This document shows positions 17,830 to 26,611 of a stretch of 64,000 bases of DNA, piece by piece. Position 1 is the first letter of the stretch. The number at the start of each line of letters is the position of its first letter. The stretch is from Pseudomonas ovata (GTDB taxonomy: Bacteria; Pseudomonadota; Gammaproteobacteria; Pseudomonadales; Pseudomonadaceae), in the NCBI RefSeq assembly GCF_003131185.1, contig NZ_QFFU01000022.1:46024-110023 (forward strand). Reading direction: 5' to 3'. Both the position numbers and the translations under genes were made by a program. The notes below the pieces were generated by a model that was not told the DNA's origin, did no database searches, and saw only the letters and a program-made list of their open reading frames with translations.

Positions 17830-20800
17830 GCACCGACCCAAACGAAACCGCCCTGCTCAACCTGTGCAATGCCGAGCGCGCAGCCAGGGAGCAGCCCCAT
17901 GAAGACATCGACAGCCCGGTGGCCGCCTGCCCGGCCAGGCAGGACACGATCTTCGTGGTGCCGGTGCGTTACGCCCTGGCCGAAAAAGCCGCCCGCCACC
18001 CAGGCTGCCAGCCCGGTGTCGAAACCAGGTCCCACGCCATGGCCGCCCGCCGACTACGGGGCGGTTACCTCTACCTGTGGCAGGGCAACGGCCCGCTGCA
18101 ACGCTTTGGCGTGTGCCCGGAAGGCAGGCTGGACCCGGACCCTCTGGATGGCGATGACACGCTGATCCAGTGCGGCACCCTGACAGGTCTTGCCCTGAAC
18201 AAACACCAGCCGGCCTGGCTGATGTACACCGAATACCCGCTCGACCAGCAACGCTGCGCGGAACTTGCCCAACCGGCCACACGGCAAAGACGCATGCGCC
18301 TGATCGACCTGCCGCAGGTCGCCAATCATTTGCAGGCCCCCCATTGCCCGCCGCTGCAGGATGCCGAGAAGGTCATCGCCGAACTGATGCCGGAAACCTT
18401 CAGCCGGGGGGCGGCCAGCGAACATCAACGCCGTGGCGAGGCCGAGCGGCGCAAGGCCGAACAACTGTACGACACGATGATCAAGCACCACACGGTTGAA
18501 ACCGCCAAGGCCTACACCGATGCCATGAACCGGATCAGCACACGCGAGGAGCTCCTCGCCAGGTACCCCGACGCCGACAAAGACCGCCCTGCCCCCGGCC
18601 AGTGGAGCGCCCACCCCTGGAATGCCCTGACCACCTACCATTGGCTGCGAGCGGCGAGGCAGGAAGCAAAAGAGCTGTGGGCGGTACTCGCCTGCCTGGA
18701 CGATGACCTGGGCGTGCTGCGCGACATCGATCACGAACAGGATCATCTGGAAATCAGCCATCAGCAGTGGATCGGTGACAACCAGATCCGCCTGACGGTG
18801 GGCGGGTTCGTTCGCAGCTTGCTGAAGGAAGACGGGGCGGAGGTGGCAAACCGGGTCAATTACCGCTTCGCGCCGCATAAACCCAATGTAACGCCTGAAC
18901 AGGGTGAAACCTTGCTGGAGATCAGTCGCCAGCTGGAGCCGTTACGTGCTGAAAAGGCCAGGATCATAAAATTCAGCAGGGTGCGTACGCAGGCCAGGGC
19001 TCAAGCAAGACTGGCCGACATCGACGATGAAATCGAACACGTGAGAGCCCCTATGGACTCGTTCCTGCCCAGGGAAATAGACAAGGACGATCTGGAAAGC
19101 GAAGTACGCCGTTATCGCCAGCAGAAAAAGCACAACAACAAGAATGGCATTCTTGACGGGAAAATCGGTGAATACGTCGACCTGCCGACCATGAACCACT
19201 GGCTGGACGTCACGGCCCCCGACCATTACCGACACATAGAAGACCGCCAGCAACGACTCTATGCCGACCGTGGTGTCTTCCTGCTCCGCCATGACAGCGG
19301 TACATGGTTCGTGAACCATGACGATGCCGGCCACCGCACCTGGCTGAATGAGCTGGCGGAAAGTTGCCTGACGGCCCAATGCATACGCAGCCAGGGCGCC
19401 CAACAGTACGCCGACTATGTGCGCAGCAAGGACCCGGGCGCCTTGCGGCAGTTGTTCTTCTCCTGGAGCCCGAGCCTGGAGGCGGCACTCAATAGCGAGA
19501 CGCGCCTGGGAGAAATACTGGCGGCGCTCAGCGACGAAAACATCGCCAATACCAAAGCCTTGTTATCAAAAATCCTGGGGACCGAAGGCCAACCCGTGCT
19601 GGCCCATATGCAGGCCATGGCCAATAACAGCCAGTGGACCGCCATGGTCAATCGACTGAGCCCGGCCGTGCTGCAACTCAAGAGCAACCAGGTGGATCGC
19701 CTGAGCGCTACTTGGGTAAGCCTGATGACCTTTGCCCGCCTCAATTCCCAACTGGGCTTTCGCTGGGTACAGCAGCAGAACGTTCGCACACTGGAAGCTT
19801 TTGGTCAGAACGTCGATGAAGTACGGCACTGGGCAGCCCGAACCGGTGCTGCAATTGGCAAGGGGCGTGTGGCCGACATCGTCAATAGCCGTGCGGTGCA
19901 GGACAGTGGCGGGCTGACGCCGTTGATCGTGTTGATATTGAATATATGGAATGCCAGTCGGTACTTGGCACAGGCCGGGGTTGTGGAAACGATGGATAAG
20001 CAGCGTTTTCATGACACCTTGTCGGCAACGCTTTATACGGCAGCCGCATTGGCCGCCGTGGTGGACAATAGAGTGCGCAAAGGCGCAGGTATAACACAAT
20101 TCAATACACGGTCAGGCACACTACTCGTCCCGCCATTATTTATAGCCATCATTGGATCGCTTTCAGCAGGTGCGGCCTATAGCGAGTTTCAATCTCTAGC
20201 ATTCCAGATAGAAAGATCCCAAGACTTCGTCGATCCGTGGCTTGAATTTCGAAAGAATATCGTCGGCGCACAAACTGCTGTTTATGCTGCTCAAGCAATA
20301 GCCGGTACGTTTTATACGTTCGCCGCCTTCACAGGCCTCATGTCGGCAGGCGCTGCCCTTACCGGTCTTGGCATAGCGCTGGCGCCTATCATTTTGATTA
20401 CTGCAATCCTGGGTGTGATTTACCTTGTGGCCTCGCTGTTTCAGCGCACGCCACTGCAGAATTTTTTATCCCACAGTTGCTGGTCACATGCCAAGGCCAA
20501 AATACCGGGACCTATCGATGGAAAAAGCCAACAAGAAGAGATGAATCATCTGTTGACGCTTATTTATACCCCTCAGATCAGCCATGAACACATTTTCGAT
20601 TATGCACTGACCGACAGCAGGGATGGCATGAAGCAGCACGCTTATATTTCAGGTTTGCGCATCGACCTGCCGGGTGCGACACCGGAAACCATGAACCTGC
20701 AAGTGGCATTGACCGGTGATCCCATCATTTACGACGCCTGGGTGGACAGTCGCGGTAAAACGGCTCTTGGCAGTCCCGTTCACAGGATGCGAGACATCGG

Positions 20801-21134
20801 CGAGTATTGGTTGAAAGACCTGCGCTGCCAATGGATCCCTCATGAACAAGGCCAGGGCCTGCGCTTGAGCGGGCCGTTTAAACTGATAACCGGCACATTC
20901 CTGTCCCTTCCTCGCCAACTGTATCTGCGAGTGAAATACAGCACGCCACTGACAACAATGCTTGAGATAGACCCATATCTAGGAGGCAAACACGGCCTGG
21001 CCTTCGCCCTGTCGGCCGACGGCGGTGTCATCCCGTTACGCAGCTCAGGCACACCGGTGCTGGATCAGGCGCGCCTGCATAACATTCGCATTCAGGATAA
21101 TTCGATGATCTCGCTCCCCAAGGAGAAGCCATGA
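17826..21134 (+). CDS. VasX-like T6SS membrane effector (putative pore-former)
   Basis: 1102 residues. The N-terminal region (about 30-170) has the layout of the VasX/BTH_I2691 effector N-domain: CPARQDTIFVVPVRYALAE and RRLRGGYLYLWQ, then an AWLMYTEYPL segment. A long helical, charged middle follows (about 200-700). Hydrophobic stretches near 760-875 include TLLVPPLFIAIIGSLSAGAAY and a long TAVYAAQAIAGTFYTFAAFT...IILITAILGVIYLVASLF block. A soluble C-terminal domain of about 230 residues ends the protein. VasX-type toxins permeabilise target inner membranes; this activity is inferred from the architecture. Codon use and GC become visibly more AT-rich after about 19,900. Three membrane immunity candidates follow directly. 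Confidence 0.85.
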   Translation: MSTDPNETALLNLCNAERAAREQPHEDIDSPVAACPARQDTIFVVPVRYALAEKAARHPGCQPGVETRSHAMAARRLRGGYLYLWQGNGPLQRFGVCPEGRLDPDPLDGDDTLIQCGTLTGLALNKHQPAWLMYTEYPLDQQRCAELAQPATRQRRMRLIDLPQVANHLQAPHCPPLQDAEKVIAELMPETFSRGAASEHQRRGEAERRKAEQLYDTMIKHHTVETAKAYTDAMNRISTREELLARYPDADKDRPAPGQWSAHPWNALTTYHWLRAARQEAKELWAVLACLDDDLGVLRDIDHEQDHLEISHQQWIGDNQIRLTVGGFVRSLLKEDGAEVANRVNYRFAPHKPNVTPEQGETLLEISRQLEPLRAEKARIIKFSRVRTQARAQARLADIDDEIEHVRAPMDSFLPREIDKDDLESEVRRYRQQKKHNNKNGILDGKIGEYVDLPTMNHWLDVTAPDHYRHIEDRQQRLYADRGVFLLRHDSGTWFVNHDDAGHRTWLNELAESCLTAQCIRSQGAQQYADYVRSKDPGALRQLFFSWSPSLEAALNSETRLGEILAALSDENIANTKALLSKILGTEGQPVLAHMQAMANNSQWTAMVNRLSPAVLQLKSNQVDRLSATWVSLMTFARLNSQLGFRWVQQQNVRTLEAFGQNVDEVRHWAARTGAAIGKGRVADIVNSRAVQDSGGLTPLIVLILNIWNASRYLAQAGVVETMDKQRFHDTLSATLYTAAALAAVVDNRVRKGAGITQFNTRSGTLLVPPLFIAIIGSLSAGAAYSEFQSLAFQIERSQDFVDPWLEFRKNIVGAQTAVYAAQAIAGTFYTFAAFTGLMSAGAALTGLGIALAPIILITAILGVIYLVASLFQRTPLQNFLSHSCWSHAKAKIPGPIDGKSQQEEMNHLLTLIYTPQISHEHIFDYALTDSRDGMKQHAYISGLRIDLPGATPETMNLQVALTGDPIIYDAWVDSRGKTALGSPVHRMRDIGEYWLKDLRCQWIPHEQGQGLRLSGPFKLITGTFLSLPRQLYLRVKYSTPLTTMLEIDPYLGGKHGLAFALSADGGVIPLRSSGTPVLDQARLHNIRIQDNSMISLPKEKP

Positions 21135-22048
21135 GCCTTCCTCCATCTGGCACCTGTAAAAAAGGCTTTTTTTCCAGGCAGGATTATCTGGCCCCCCTGC
21201 CTTTACCGACAGGACAAAAACCCAGTGACGGTATGCGGATCATCTGGCGTAAAAATGATGTCTTCATGGACATCAGCAACTACAGCATCGGCTCGGGCAT
21301 CATGATACTTTGGCCTATTATTATTATTTTTTGCAGCCTGGCCTATTTCACGGACGATATTAACTTTCTGATTCTGGGAGCCGTCATAACAGTACCCTCC
21401 TGCCTGAGACTGATCTATTTACTCTTTCGTCCCACCCCTCTTCCTATCCGTTTCAATCGGCAACGTCGCGAGGCCTGTTTTTTGAAAAGAAGTGGTGAAT
21501 ACTGGATTGTCCCCTGGGAAAGTGTCGTGGCTGCCGCCACCCAAGCCTCCTCGACCAGCCAAGGTGGAAAGATGACCTACGGCATGCTGGTTGTCAGCCT
21601 TGAAAACCCTGACCCAAACGCTACTAAAGACAACCAACACTTCACGATGGGCTTCGGCTGTGGCGGCGGTGAAGCAGCCATGGCGTTATGGGAGTGCATT
21701 CGTTGCTACATGGAAATCGGCCCCGACGCGGTCGAGGACCAGACGTTTCAATACAATCGGCCAGGCAAAAATATATTCACCTGTTACAAAGAGGACTTTA
21801 TCGAATTCGCACACAGACGTGGCTGGGTGCTCGCCTTTCTATGGGAGGGTCTGGTGGGCCTGTTCATCTTCAATTCGTTATTAATCTATGCCGTTGTAAA
21901 GTTGAAAATCTCCCCACCGCCCGACCTCGACCACCCCGACATCATCGAATGGTCCAGACCCCTGCCCCCCGAACAATGGGCCAAACCCTCCGCCGAACTA
22001 CAAGCGGCCCTGGCTGAAATGGGTCTGGAAGCGGAAGTTAAGATATGA
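21131..22048 (+). CDS. Putative T6SS immunity membrane protein, copy 1 (DUF6708-like)
   Basis: 305 residues; overlaps the effector stop by ATGA. It has a soluble N-terminal 50 residues (CKKGFFSRQDYLAPLP), two adjacent membrane segments (about 53-80 and 84-105), a cytoplasmic or periplasmic domain with FNRQRREACFLKR and WIVPWESVVAAATQ, and a third membrane segment near 235-257 (AFLWEGLVGLFIFNSLLIYAVV). The tail is rich in Pro/Asp (PPDLDHPDIIEWSRPLPPEQW). Position and membrane topology fit protection against the upstream pore-forming effector, as TsiV2 does against VasX. The DUF6708 assignment is from memory; the immunity role is inferred. Confidence 0.78.
   Translation: MSLPPSGTCKKGFFSRQDYLAPLPLPTGQKPSDGMRIIWRKNDVFMDISNYSIGSGIMILWPIIIIFCSLAYFTDDINFLILGAVITVPSCLRLIYLLFRPTPLPIRFNRQRREACFLKRSGEYWIVPWESVVAAATQASSTSQGGKMTYGMLVVSLENPDPNATKDNQHFTMGFGCGGGEAAMALWECIRCYMEIGPDAVEDQTFQYNRPGKNIFTCYKEDFIEFAHRRGWVLAFLWEGLVGLFIFNSLLIYAVVKLKISPPPDLDHPDIIEWSRPLPPEQWAKPSAELQAALAEMGLEAEVKI
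21581..21999 (+). repeat. Long direct repeat, immunity copies 1 and 3 (second unit 23406-23824)
   Basis: This segment of copy 1 recurs in copy 3 at an offset of 1825 bp with only a handful of substitutions over about 420 bp. The flanking 5' thirds of the same genes are much less alike. Copy 2 lacks most of this identity. The pattern is that of recent duplication or gene conversion. Confidence 0.85.
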
Positions 22049-22109
22049 ATACACCGGCAGCTGGCACCTGTAAAAAAGGCTTTTTTTCCAGGCAGGATTA
22101 TCTGGCACC
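21920..22109 (+). repeat. 190-bp direct repeat spanning immunity gene junctions (second unit 22831-23020)
   Basis: The 3' end of copy 1 plus the 5' end of copy 2 is repeated at offset 911 bp as the 3' end of copy 2 plus the 5' end of copy 3. I find one mismatch (tccagacc versus tccaaacc). The repeat includes the ATGA overlap. Unequal crossing-over here would delete or add exactly one in-frame immunity gene. Confidence 0.88.
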
Positions 22110-22959
22110 ACTCCCTGTACCCACAGGACAGACACCCAGTGATTCAATGGGAATTATCTGGCGTAAAAACGACACGTTTCTGGATATAAGCCATTACAGC
22201 ATCGGTACAGGCATCATGCTGCTCTGGCCGCTTCTCGTGCTTTTTTCCAGTATGGCCTATGCGCTGGACGACATCGCCATCCTGATCATGGGCGCTGTGA
22301 TAACGGTGCTGCCCTGTTTGATGCTGATCTACTCACTCTTTCGCCCCACGCCTCTCCCCATCCGTTTCAACCGTCAGCGCCGCGAGGCCTGTTTCTTGAA
22401 AAGAAATGGCGACTACTGGATCGTTCCCTGGGAAAGCGTCGTGGCCGCCGCCACCCAGGTTTCCTCAACCAGCCAGGGCGGAAAAGTTACCCAAGGCATG
22501 CTGTTTATCCGCCTTGAGAACCCCGCCCCAAACGCGACGAAAGATAACCGAAACTTCACCATGGGTTTCGGCTGCGGCGGCGGCGAATCCGCCATGGCTC
22601 AGTGGGAATGCATACGTACTTATATGGAGGTTGGCCCTGATGCCGTCACCGACAATACCGCCAGACTTGCTCATACCAAAGGCATCCTGGCCAGTTGCCT
22701 GGATGACTTAAAGGACGCAGCTCAGCGCAAGGGTTGGTTCATGGCCTTGCTCTGGGATGGTTTTTTCGGCGTGTTCATTTTCAACACATTGCTGGCCGAT
22801 CTGCTGGAGCGCTGGAAGCTCTACCCGCTTCCCGACCTCGACCACCCCGACATCATCGAATGGTCCAAACCCCTGCCCCCCGAACAATGGGCCAAACCCT
22901 CCGCCGAACTACAAGCGGCCCTGGCTGAAATGGGTCTGGAAGCGGAAGTTAAGATATGA
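22045..22959 (+). CDS. Putative T6SS immunity membrane protein, copy 2
   Basis: 304 residues, paralogous along its whole length to copies 1 and 3, with the same three membrane segments and PWESVVAAATQ core. It is the most divergent of the three between about residues 195 and 255 (TDNTARLAHTKGILASCLDDLKDAAQRKGW, versus a conserved EDQTFQYNRPGKNIF form in 1 and 3). Its last 43 codons are almost identical to copy 1, while its first 22 codons match copy 3. ATGA overlap to copy 1. The divergent segment could recognise a different effector variant. Confidence 0.75.
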   Translation: MNTPAAGTCKKGFFSRQDYLAPLPVPTGQTPSDSMGIIWRKNDTFLDISHYSIGTGIMLLWPLLVLFSSMAYALDDIAILIMGAVITVLPCLMLIYSLFRPTPLPIRFNRQRREACFLKRNGDYWIVPWESVVAAATQVSSTSQGGKVTQGMLFIRLENPAPNATKDNRNFTMGFGCGGGESAMAQWECIRTYMEVGPDAVTDNTARLAHTKGILASCLDDLKDAAQRKGWFMALLWDGFFGVFIFNTLLADLLERWKLYPLPDLDHPDIIEWSKPLPPEQWAKPSAELQAALAEMGLEAEVKI

Positions 22960-23870
22960 ATACACCGGCAGCTGGCACCTGTAAAAAAGGCTTTTTTTCC
23001 AGGCAGGATTATCTGGCACCCCTGCCTTTACCGACAGGACAAAAACCCAGCGACGGTATGCGGATCATCTGGCGTAAAAATGATGTCTTCATGGACATCA
23101 GCAACTACAGCATCGGATCGGGCATCATGATGCTCTGGCCTCTTGTTATCATTTATTGCAGCTTGGCTTATATGATGAACGATGTCATCGTCCTGATGAT
23201 GGGGGCTGTCGTAACAGGTTTACCTGGCCTTATGCTGATCTATTCACTCTTTCGCCCTACTCCCCTTCCCATTCGCTTCAATCGGCAACGACGCGAGGCC
23301 TGTTTTTTGAAAAGAAGCGGTGAATACTGGATCGTTCCCTGGGAAAGCGTCGTAGCCGCCGCTACCCAATTCTCCTCAACCAGTCAGGGCGGAAAAATCA
23401 CTCATGGCATGCTGGTTGTCAGCCTTGAAAACCCTGACCCAAATGCTACTAAAGACAACCAACACTTCACGATGGCCTTCGGCTGTGGCGGCGGTGAAGC
23501 AGCCATGGCGTTATGGGAGTGCATTCGTTGCTACATGGAAATCGGCCCCGACGCGGTCGAGGACCAGACGTTTCAATACAATCGGCCAGGCAAAAATATA
23601 TTCACCTGCTACAAAGAAGACTTTATCGAGTTCGCACACAGACGTGGCTGGGTGCTCGCCTTTCTATGGGAGGGCCTGGCGGGCCTGTTCATCTTCAATT
23701 CGTTATTAATCTATGCCGTTGTAAAGTTGAAAATTTCCCCACCGCCCGACCTCGACCACCCCGACATCATCGAATGGTCCAGACCCCTGCCCCCCGAACA
23801 ATGGGCCAAACCCTCCGCCGAACTGCAGGCCGCACTGGCCAGATGGGAAGCCGACCAGCAAGCGGCTTGA
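22956..23870 (+). CDS. Putative T6SS immunity membrane protein, copy 3
   Basis: 304 residues. The N-terminus is identical to copy 2 (MNTPAAGTCKKGFFSRQDYL). The stretch PLPLPTGQKPSDGMRIIWRK and the whole second half are nearly identical to copy 1. The last ten residues differ from both (ARWEADQQAA). Three membrane segments as in the paralogs. ATGA overlap to copy 2; a hairpin lies 10 nt after the stop. The mosaic pattern points to recombination between tandem copies. Confidence 0.75.
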   Translation: MNTPAAGTCKKGFFSRQDYLAPLPLPTGQKPSDGMRIIWRKNDVFMDISNYSIGSGIMMLWPLVIIYCSLAYMMNDVIVLMMGAVVTGLPGLMLIYSLFRPTPLPIRFNRQRREACFLKRSGEYWIVPWESVVAAATQFSSTSQGGKITHGMLVVSLENPDPNATKDNQHFTMAFGCGGGEAAMALWECIRCYMEIGPDAVEDQTFQYNRPGKNIFTCYKEDFIEFAHRRGWVLAFLWEGLAGLFIFNSLLIYAVVKLKISPPPDLDHPDIIEWSRPLPPEQWAKPSAELQAALARWEADQQAA

Positions 23871-23879
23871 TCCGGATGG

Positions 23880-23904
23880 GTCACCGGGCCGAAGACCCGG
23901 TGAT
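23880..23904. terminator. GC-rich hairpin at the end of the T6SS cassette
   Basis: TCACCGGG at 23881-23888 pairs with CCCGGTGA at 23896-23903 around a 7-nt loop, between the convergent immunity copy 3 and the ABC permease. There is no T tract, so it is a weak or Rho-assisted terminator or an mRNA end stabiliser. Confidence 0.5.
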
Positions 23905-23915
23905 CCATCACTTGA

Positions 23916-24704
23916 TCAGTGGCGCATGCCGCGGCCGCTGACCAACAGACGAATGCAGAACAGGTACAGCACCACGCTGGCCACGACCATGAAGGCCAGG
24001 GCGATGCTGATGCGGATGTCGGACACGCCCAGGATGCCGTAGCGGAAGGCGTTGACCATGTGCAGCACCGGGTTGGCCAGCGAGACGGTCTGCCAGAACG
24101 GCGGCAGCAGGCTGATGGAGTAGAACACGCCGCCCAGGTAGGTCAGCGGGGTCAGGACGAAGGTCGGGATGATCGAGATGTCGTCGAAGTTGCGGGCAAA
24201 CACCGCGTTGACCAGGCCCAGCAGCGAGAAGATCGTCGCGGTCAGCAGCACCACCACAATGGTGACGCCCAGGTGGTGCACTTGCAGGTCGGTAAAGAAC
24301 ATCGACAGCACCGTCACGATCACGCCCACCATCAGGCCGCGCAGCACGCCACCCAGCACGTAGCCGATGAGGATGGTGTGCGGCGAGACCGGCGAGACCA
24401 TCAGTTCTTCAATGGAATGCTGGAACTTGGCGCCGAAGAAGCTCGACACCACGTTGCCGTAGGAGTTGGTGATGATCGACATCATGATCAGCCCCGGCAC
24501 GATGTATTGCATGTAAGTGAAGCCGCCCATGTCGCCGATCTGTCGGCCGATCAGGTTACCGAAGATGACGAAGTACAGGACCATGGTGATGGCCGGGGGC
24601 AGCAGGGTCTGCGGCCAGATACGGGTGAAACGCCGCACTTCGCGGTAGACGATGGTGTTCAGGGCCACCAGGTTGGGGCGCAATTCGCCGCCTTGCTTGT
24701 TCAT
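23916..24704 (-). CDS. ABC-2 type transporter permease (YadH-like)
   Basis: 262 residues with six predicted membrane segments and the ABC-2 signature. It shows TLLPPAITMVLYFVIFGNLIG, YMQYIVPGLIMMSIITNSYGNVV, FQHSIEELMVSPVSP (coupling region), GGVLRGLMVGVIVTVLSMFF and PLTYLGGVFYSISLLP. It pairs with the ATPase whose gene overlaps it by 4 nt to form an exporter. In E. coli the homologous pair is yadGH, of unproven substrate. I recall this pair as PA2811/PA2812 in PAO1, next to GST and fadE as here. Confidence 0.9.
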   Translation of the reverse strand: MNKQGGELRPNLVALNTIVYREVRRFTRIWPQTLLPPAITMVLYFVIFGNLIGRQIGDMGGFTYMQYIVPGLIMMSIITNSYGNVVSSFFGAKFQHSIEELMVSPVSPHTILIGYVLGGVLRGLMVGVIVTVLSMFFTDLQVHHLGVTIVVVLLTATIFSLLGLVNAVFARNFDDISIIPTFVLTPLTYLGGVFYSISLLPPFWQTVSLANPVLHMVNAFRYGILGVSDIRISIALAFMVVASVVLYLFCIRLLVSGRGMRH

Positions 24705-25633
24705 TGGGCCACCTTCGCCAGATTTTTCTCCACCAACGACACGAACAGCTCCTCAAGGCGATTGGCTTTGTTGCGCAGGCTCAGCACGTCGATGCCCTGC
24801 TGGGCCAGTTGGCTGAACAACGCGGTGATGCCTACGTTCTTGTCGACCTGCACTTCCAGCGTATGGTCATCGATCAGCTTGCAGGGGAACCCGGCCAAGT
24901 GTGGCGCGGCCGTGTGCGACTGCTTGAGGTCGAGCACGAAGGTTTCCACTGTCAGGGTGCTGAGCAGTTGCTTCATGCCCATGTTCTGCACGATCTCACC
25001 GTGGTCGATGATGCCGATGTTGCGGCACAGCTGCTCGGCCTCTTCCAGATAATGGGTGGTGAGGATGATGGTGATGCCCTTCTGGTTCAGTTCGGTCAGA
25101 AAGGTCCACATCGAGCGGCGCAGTTCGATGTCCACGCCGGCGGTGGGCTCATCGAGAATCAACAGGCGTGGCTCGTGCACCAGGGCACGGGCAATCATCA
25201 GGCGCCGCTTCATGCCGCCGGACAGCGAACGTGAAGGCACATCGCGCTTGTCCCACAGCCCGAGCTGGGTCAGGTACTGCTCGGCGCGCTCCTTGGCCAC
25301 CTTGGCCGGAATGCCGTAGTAACCGGCCTGGGTCACGACGATGTCGAAGGTCTTTTCAAACTGGTTGAAGTTGAATTCCTGCGGCACCACGCCGATCGAG
25401 CGCTTGAGTGCGGCCGGATCGTGGTCCAGGTCGTGGCCGAAGATATTGACCGTCCCGCCACTCTTGTTCACCAGCGTCGAAAGAATGCCGATGGTGGTGG
25501 ACTTGCCCGCGCCGTTGGGGCCGAGCAAGGCAAAAAAGTCGCCTTCGGCAACGTCCAGGTTGATGCCCTTGAGGGCCTGGAAGCCGTTGCTGTAGGTCTT
25601 GGTCAACTGTCGGATGGACAGGGCTGAACTCAT
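24701..25633 (-). CDS. ABC transporter ATP-binding protein (YadG-like)
   Basis: 310 residues from ATG 25633 (MSSALSIRQLTKTYSNG); six upstream in-frame codons to 25651 are possible but not family-like. Walker A GPNGAGKST (about 40-48), Q-loop VPQEFNFNQFEK, signature SRSLSGGMKRR, Walker B RLLILDEPTAGVD, and H-loop TTHYLEEAEQL. A C-terminal extension of about 90 residues follows, as in drug/polysaccharide exporters of this class. First gene of the two-gene exporter operon. Confidence 0.92.
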   Translation of the reverse strand: MSSALSIRQLTKTYSNGFQALKGINLDVAEGDFFALLGPNGAGKSTTIGILSTLVNKSGGTVNIFGHDLDHDPAALKRSIGVVPQEFNFNQFEKTFDIVVTQAGYYGIPAKVAKERAEQYLTQLGLWDKRDVPSRSLSGGMKRRLMIARALVHEPRLLILDEPTAGVDIELRRSMWTFLTELNQKGITIILTTHYLEEAEQLCRNIGIIDHGEIVQNMGMKQLLSTLTVETFVLDLKQSHTAAPHLAGFPCKLIDDHTLEVQVDKNVGITALFSQLAQQGIDVLSLRNKANRLEELFVSLVEKNLAKVAQ

Positions 25634-25754
25634 AGCTAAAAACGCACCCATCTGGAGAAATAAGGAAGGTCCATGGTGGCCCGATCAAACCATGGTGCTG
25701 GGCCGGGCCACCCAAGTACAGACACATTCATTAATAATAAGTATTAAACAGACA

Positions 25755-25784
25755 CAAAAAAGCCCGATGAACCGTAGCGGGCCG
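25755..25784 (-). terminator. Intrinsic terminator of the GST gene
   Basis: On the minus strand GCCCG...CGGGC is followed by six T, 30 nt after the GST stop codon. It separates GST from the ABC exporter. Confidence 0.75.
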
Positions 25785-25813
25785 TACAGCCCCACCCGTC
25801 TTCAGGGTGCCCT

Positions 25814-26437
25814 TCAGGTCAGCGGCGTCATGACCGCCTTGCGATACGCCGCACGGGCTGTCAGGCGCTCATACCAGGCCTGCAGGTGGGGCAAATCGGC
25901 GCGTGCAACAGGCATCCCGAACCAGGCATAGGCAAAGCAGCCCAAGGGGATATCGCCCATGCCCAGCTCATCGCCAGACAGGTAAGGCTGCTGCGCCAAT
26001 GCAGCATCGACGATGGCCCACAGTTCATTGAGGGCTTGCACACCCTGATCAATTTCCGCCTTGTCCTGCTGTTCGGCCGGAGTGCGCACCAGGCCCCAGA
26101 ACACCGGGCGAAACGGCCCGGCCAGGGTCGAGCTGGCCCAGTCCATCCATTTATCGGCCTGGGCGCGGGCTTGCGGGTCGGCCGGGTACAGGGCCGAGCC
26201 GGCACCGTGAACGGCCGCCAGGTAGCGCACGATGGCATTGGATTCCCACAGGATGAACGCGCCGTCCTCGATCATCGGCACCCGGCCATTGGGGTTCCTG
26301 GCACGGTACTGCGGTGTGTCCACCAGGCCGAACTCGCCCCCTGCGTTGAGCGATTCGTAAGGCACGCCGAGTTCTTCGGCAATCCACAGCGCCTTGCGCA
26401 CATTGGTGGAATTCTGACGTCCCCAGATCTTGAGCAT
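25814..26437 (-). CDS. Glutathione S-transferase family protein
   Basis: 207 residues from ATG 26437, with a GGAG-rich site upstream. The N-terminal thioredoxin-fold half has STNVRKALWIAEELGVPYE with the activating Ser/Thr and IV..ESNAIVRYLA for glutathione binding. The C-terminal helical domain contains LSGDELGMGDIPLG. It likely conjugates or reduces electrophiles with glutathione in the cytoplasm. It is divergent from fadE and adjacent to a YadGH exporter, an arrangement I recall as conserved in pseudomonads. Confidence 0.9.
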   Translation of the reverse strand: MLKIWGRQNSTNVRKALWIAEELGVPYESLNAGGEFGLVDTPQYRARNPNGRVPMIEDGAFILWESNAIVRYLAAVHGAGSALYPADPQARAQADKWMDWASSTLAGPFRPVFWGLVRTPAEQQDKAEIDQGVQALNELWAIVDAALAQQPYLSGDELGMGDIPLGCFAYAWFGMPVARADLPHLQAWYERLTARAAYRKAVMTPLT

Positions 26438-26611
26438 TACGTTCTCCTCCTTGGCAGTTCGGGCAATCACGGCCTGCCAGTCTACCCTGAGAGGGGCACA
26501 ACGTCCCCGTCGCAACTTCCAGGGTCACGCAGGGTCACTATCGAGATTGCCCGCTGTCGGGCATCCAGCCTTTGATAACGCTCGAGCCGTTGTCATCACG
26601 GAGGATTTCTT

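Noticed and set aside
21140..21180. Possible terminator (aaaaaaggctttttttcc) at the start of each immunity gene
   Set aside because: It encodes the conserved KKGFFS of each protein and lacks a stable GC stem; it is coding sequence repeated with the genes.
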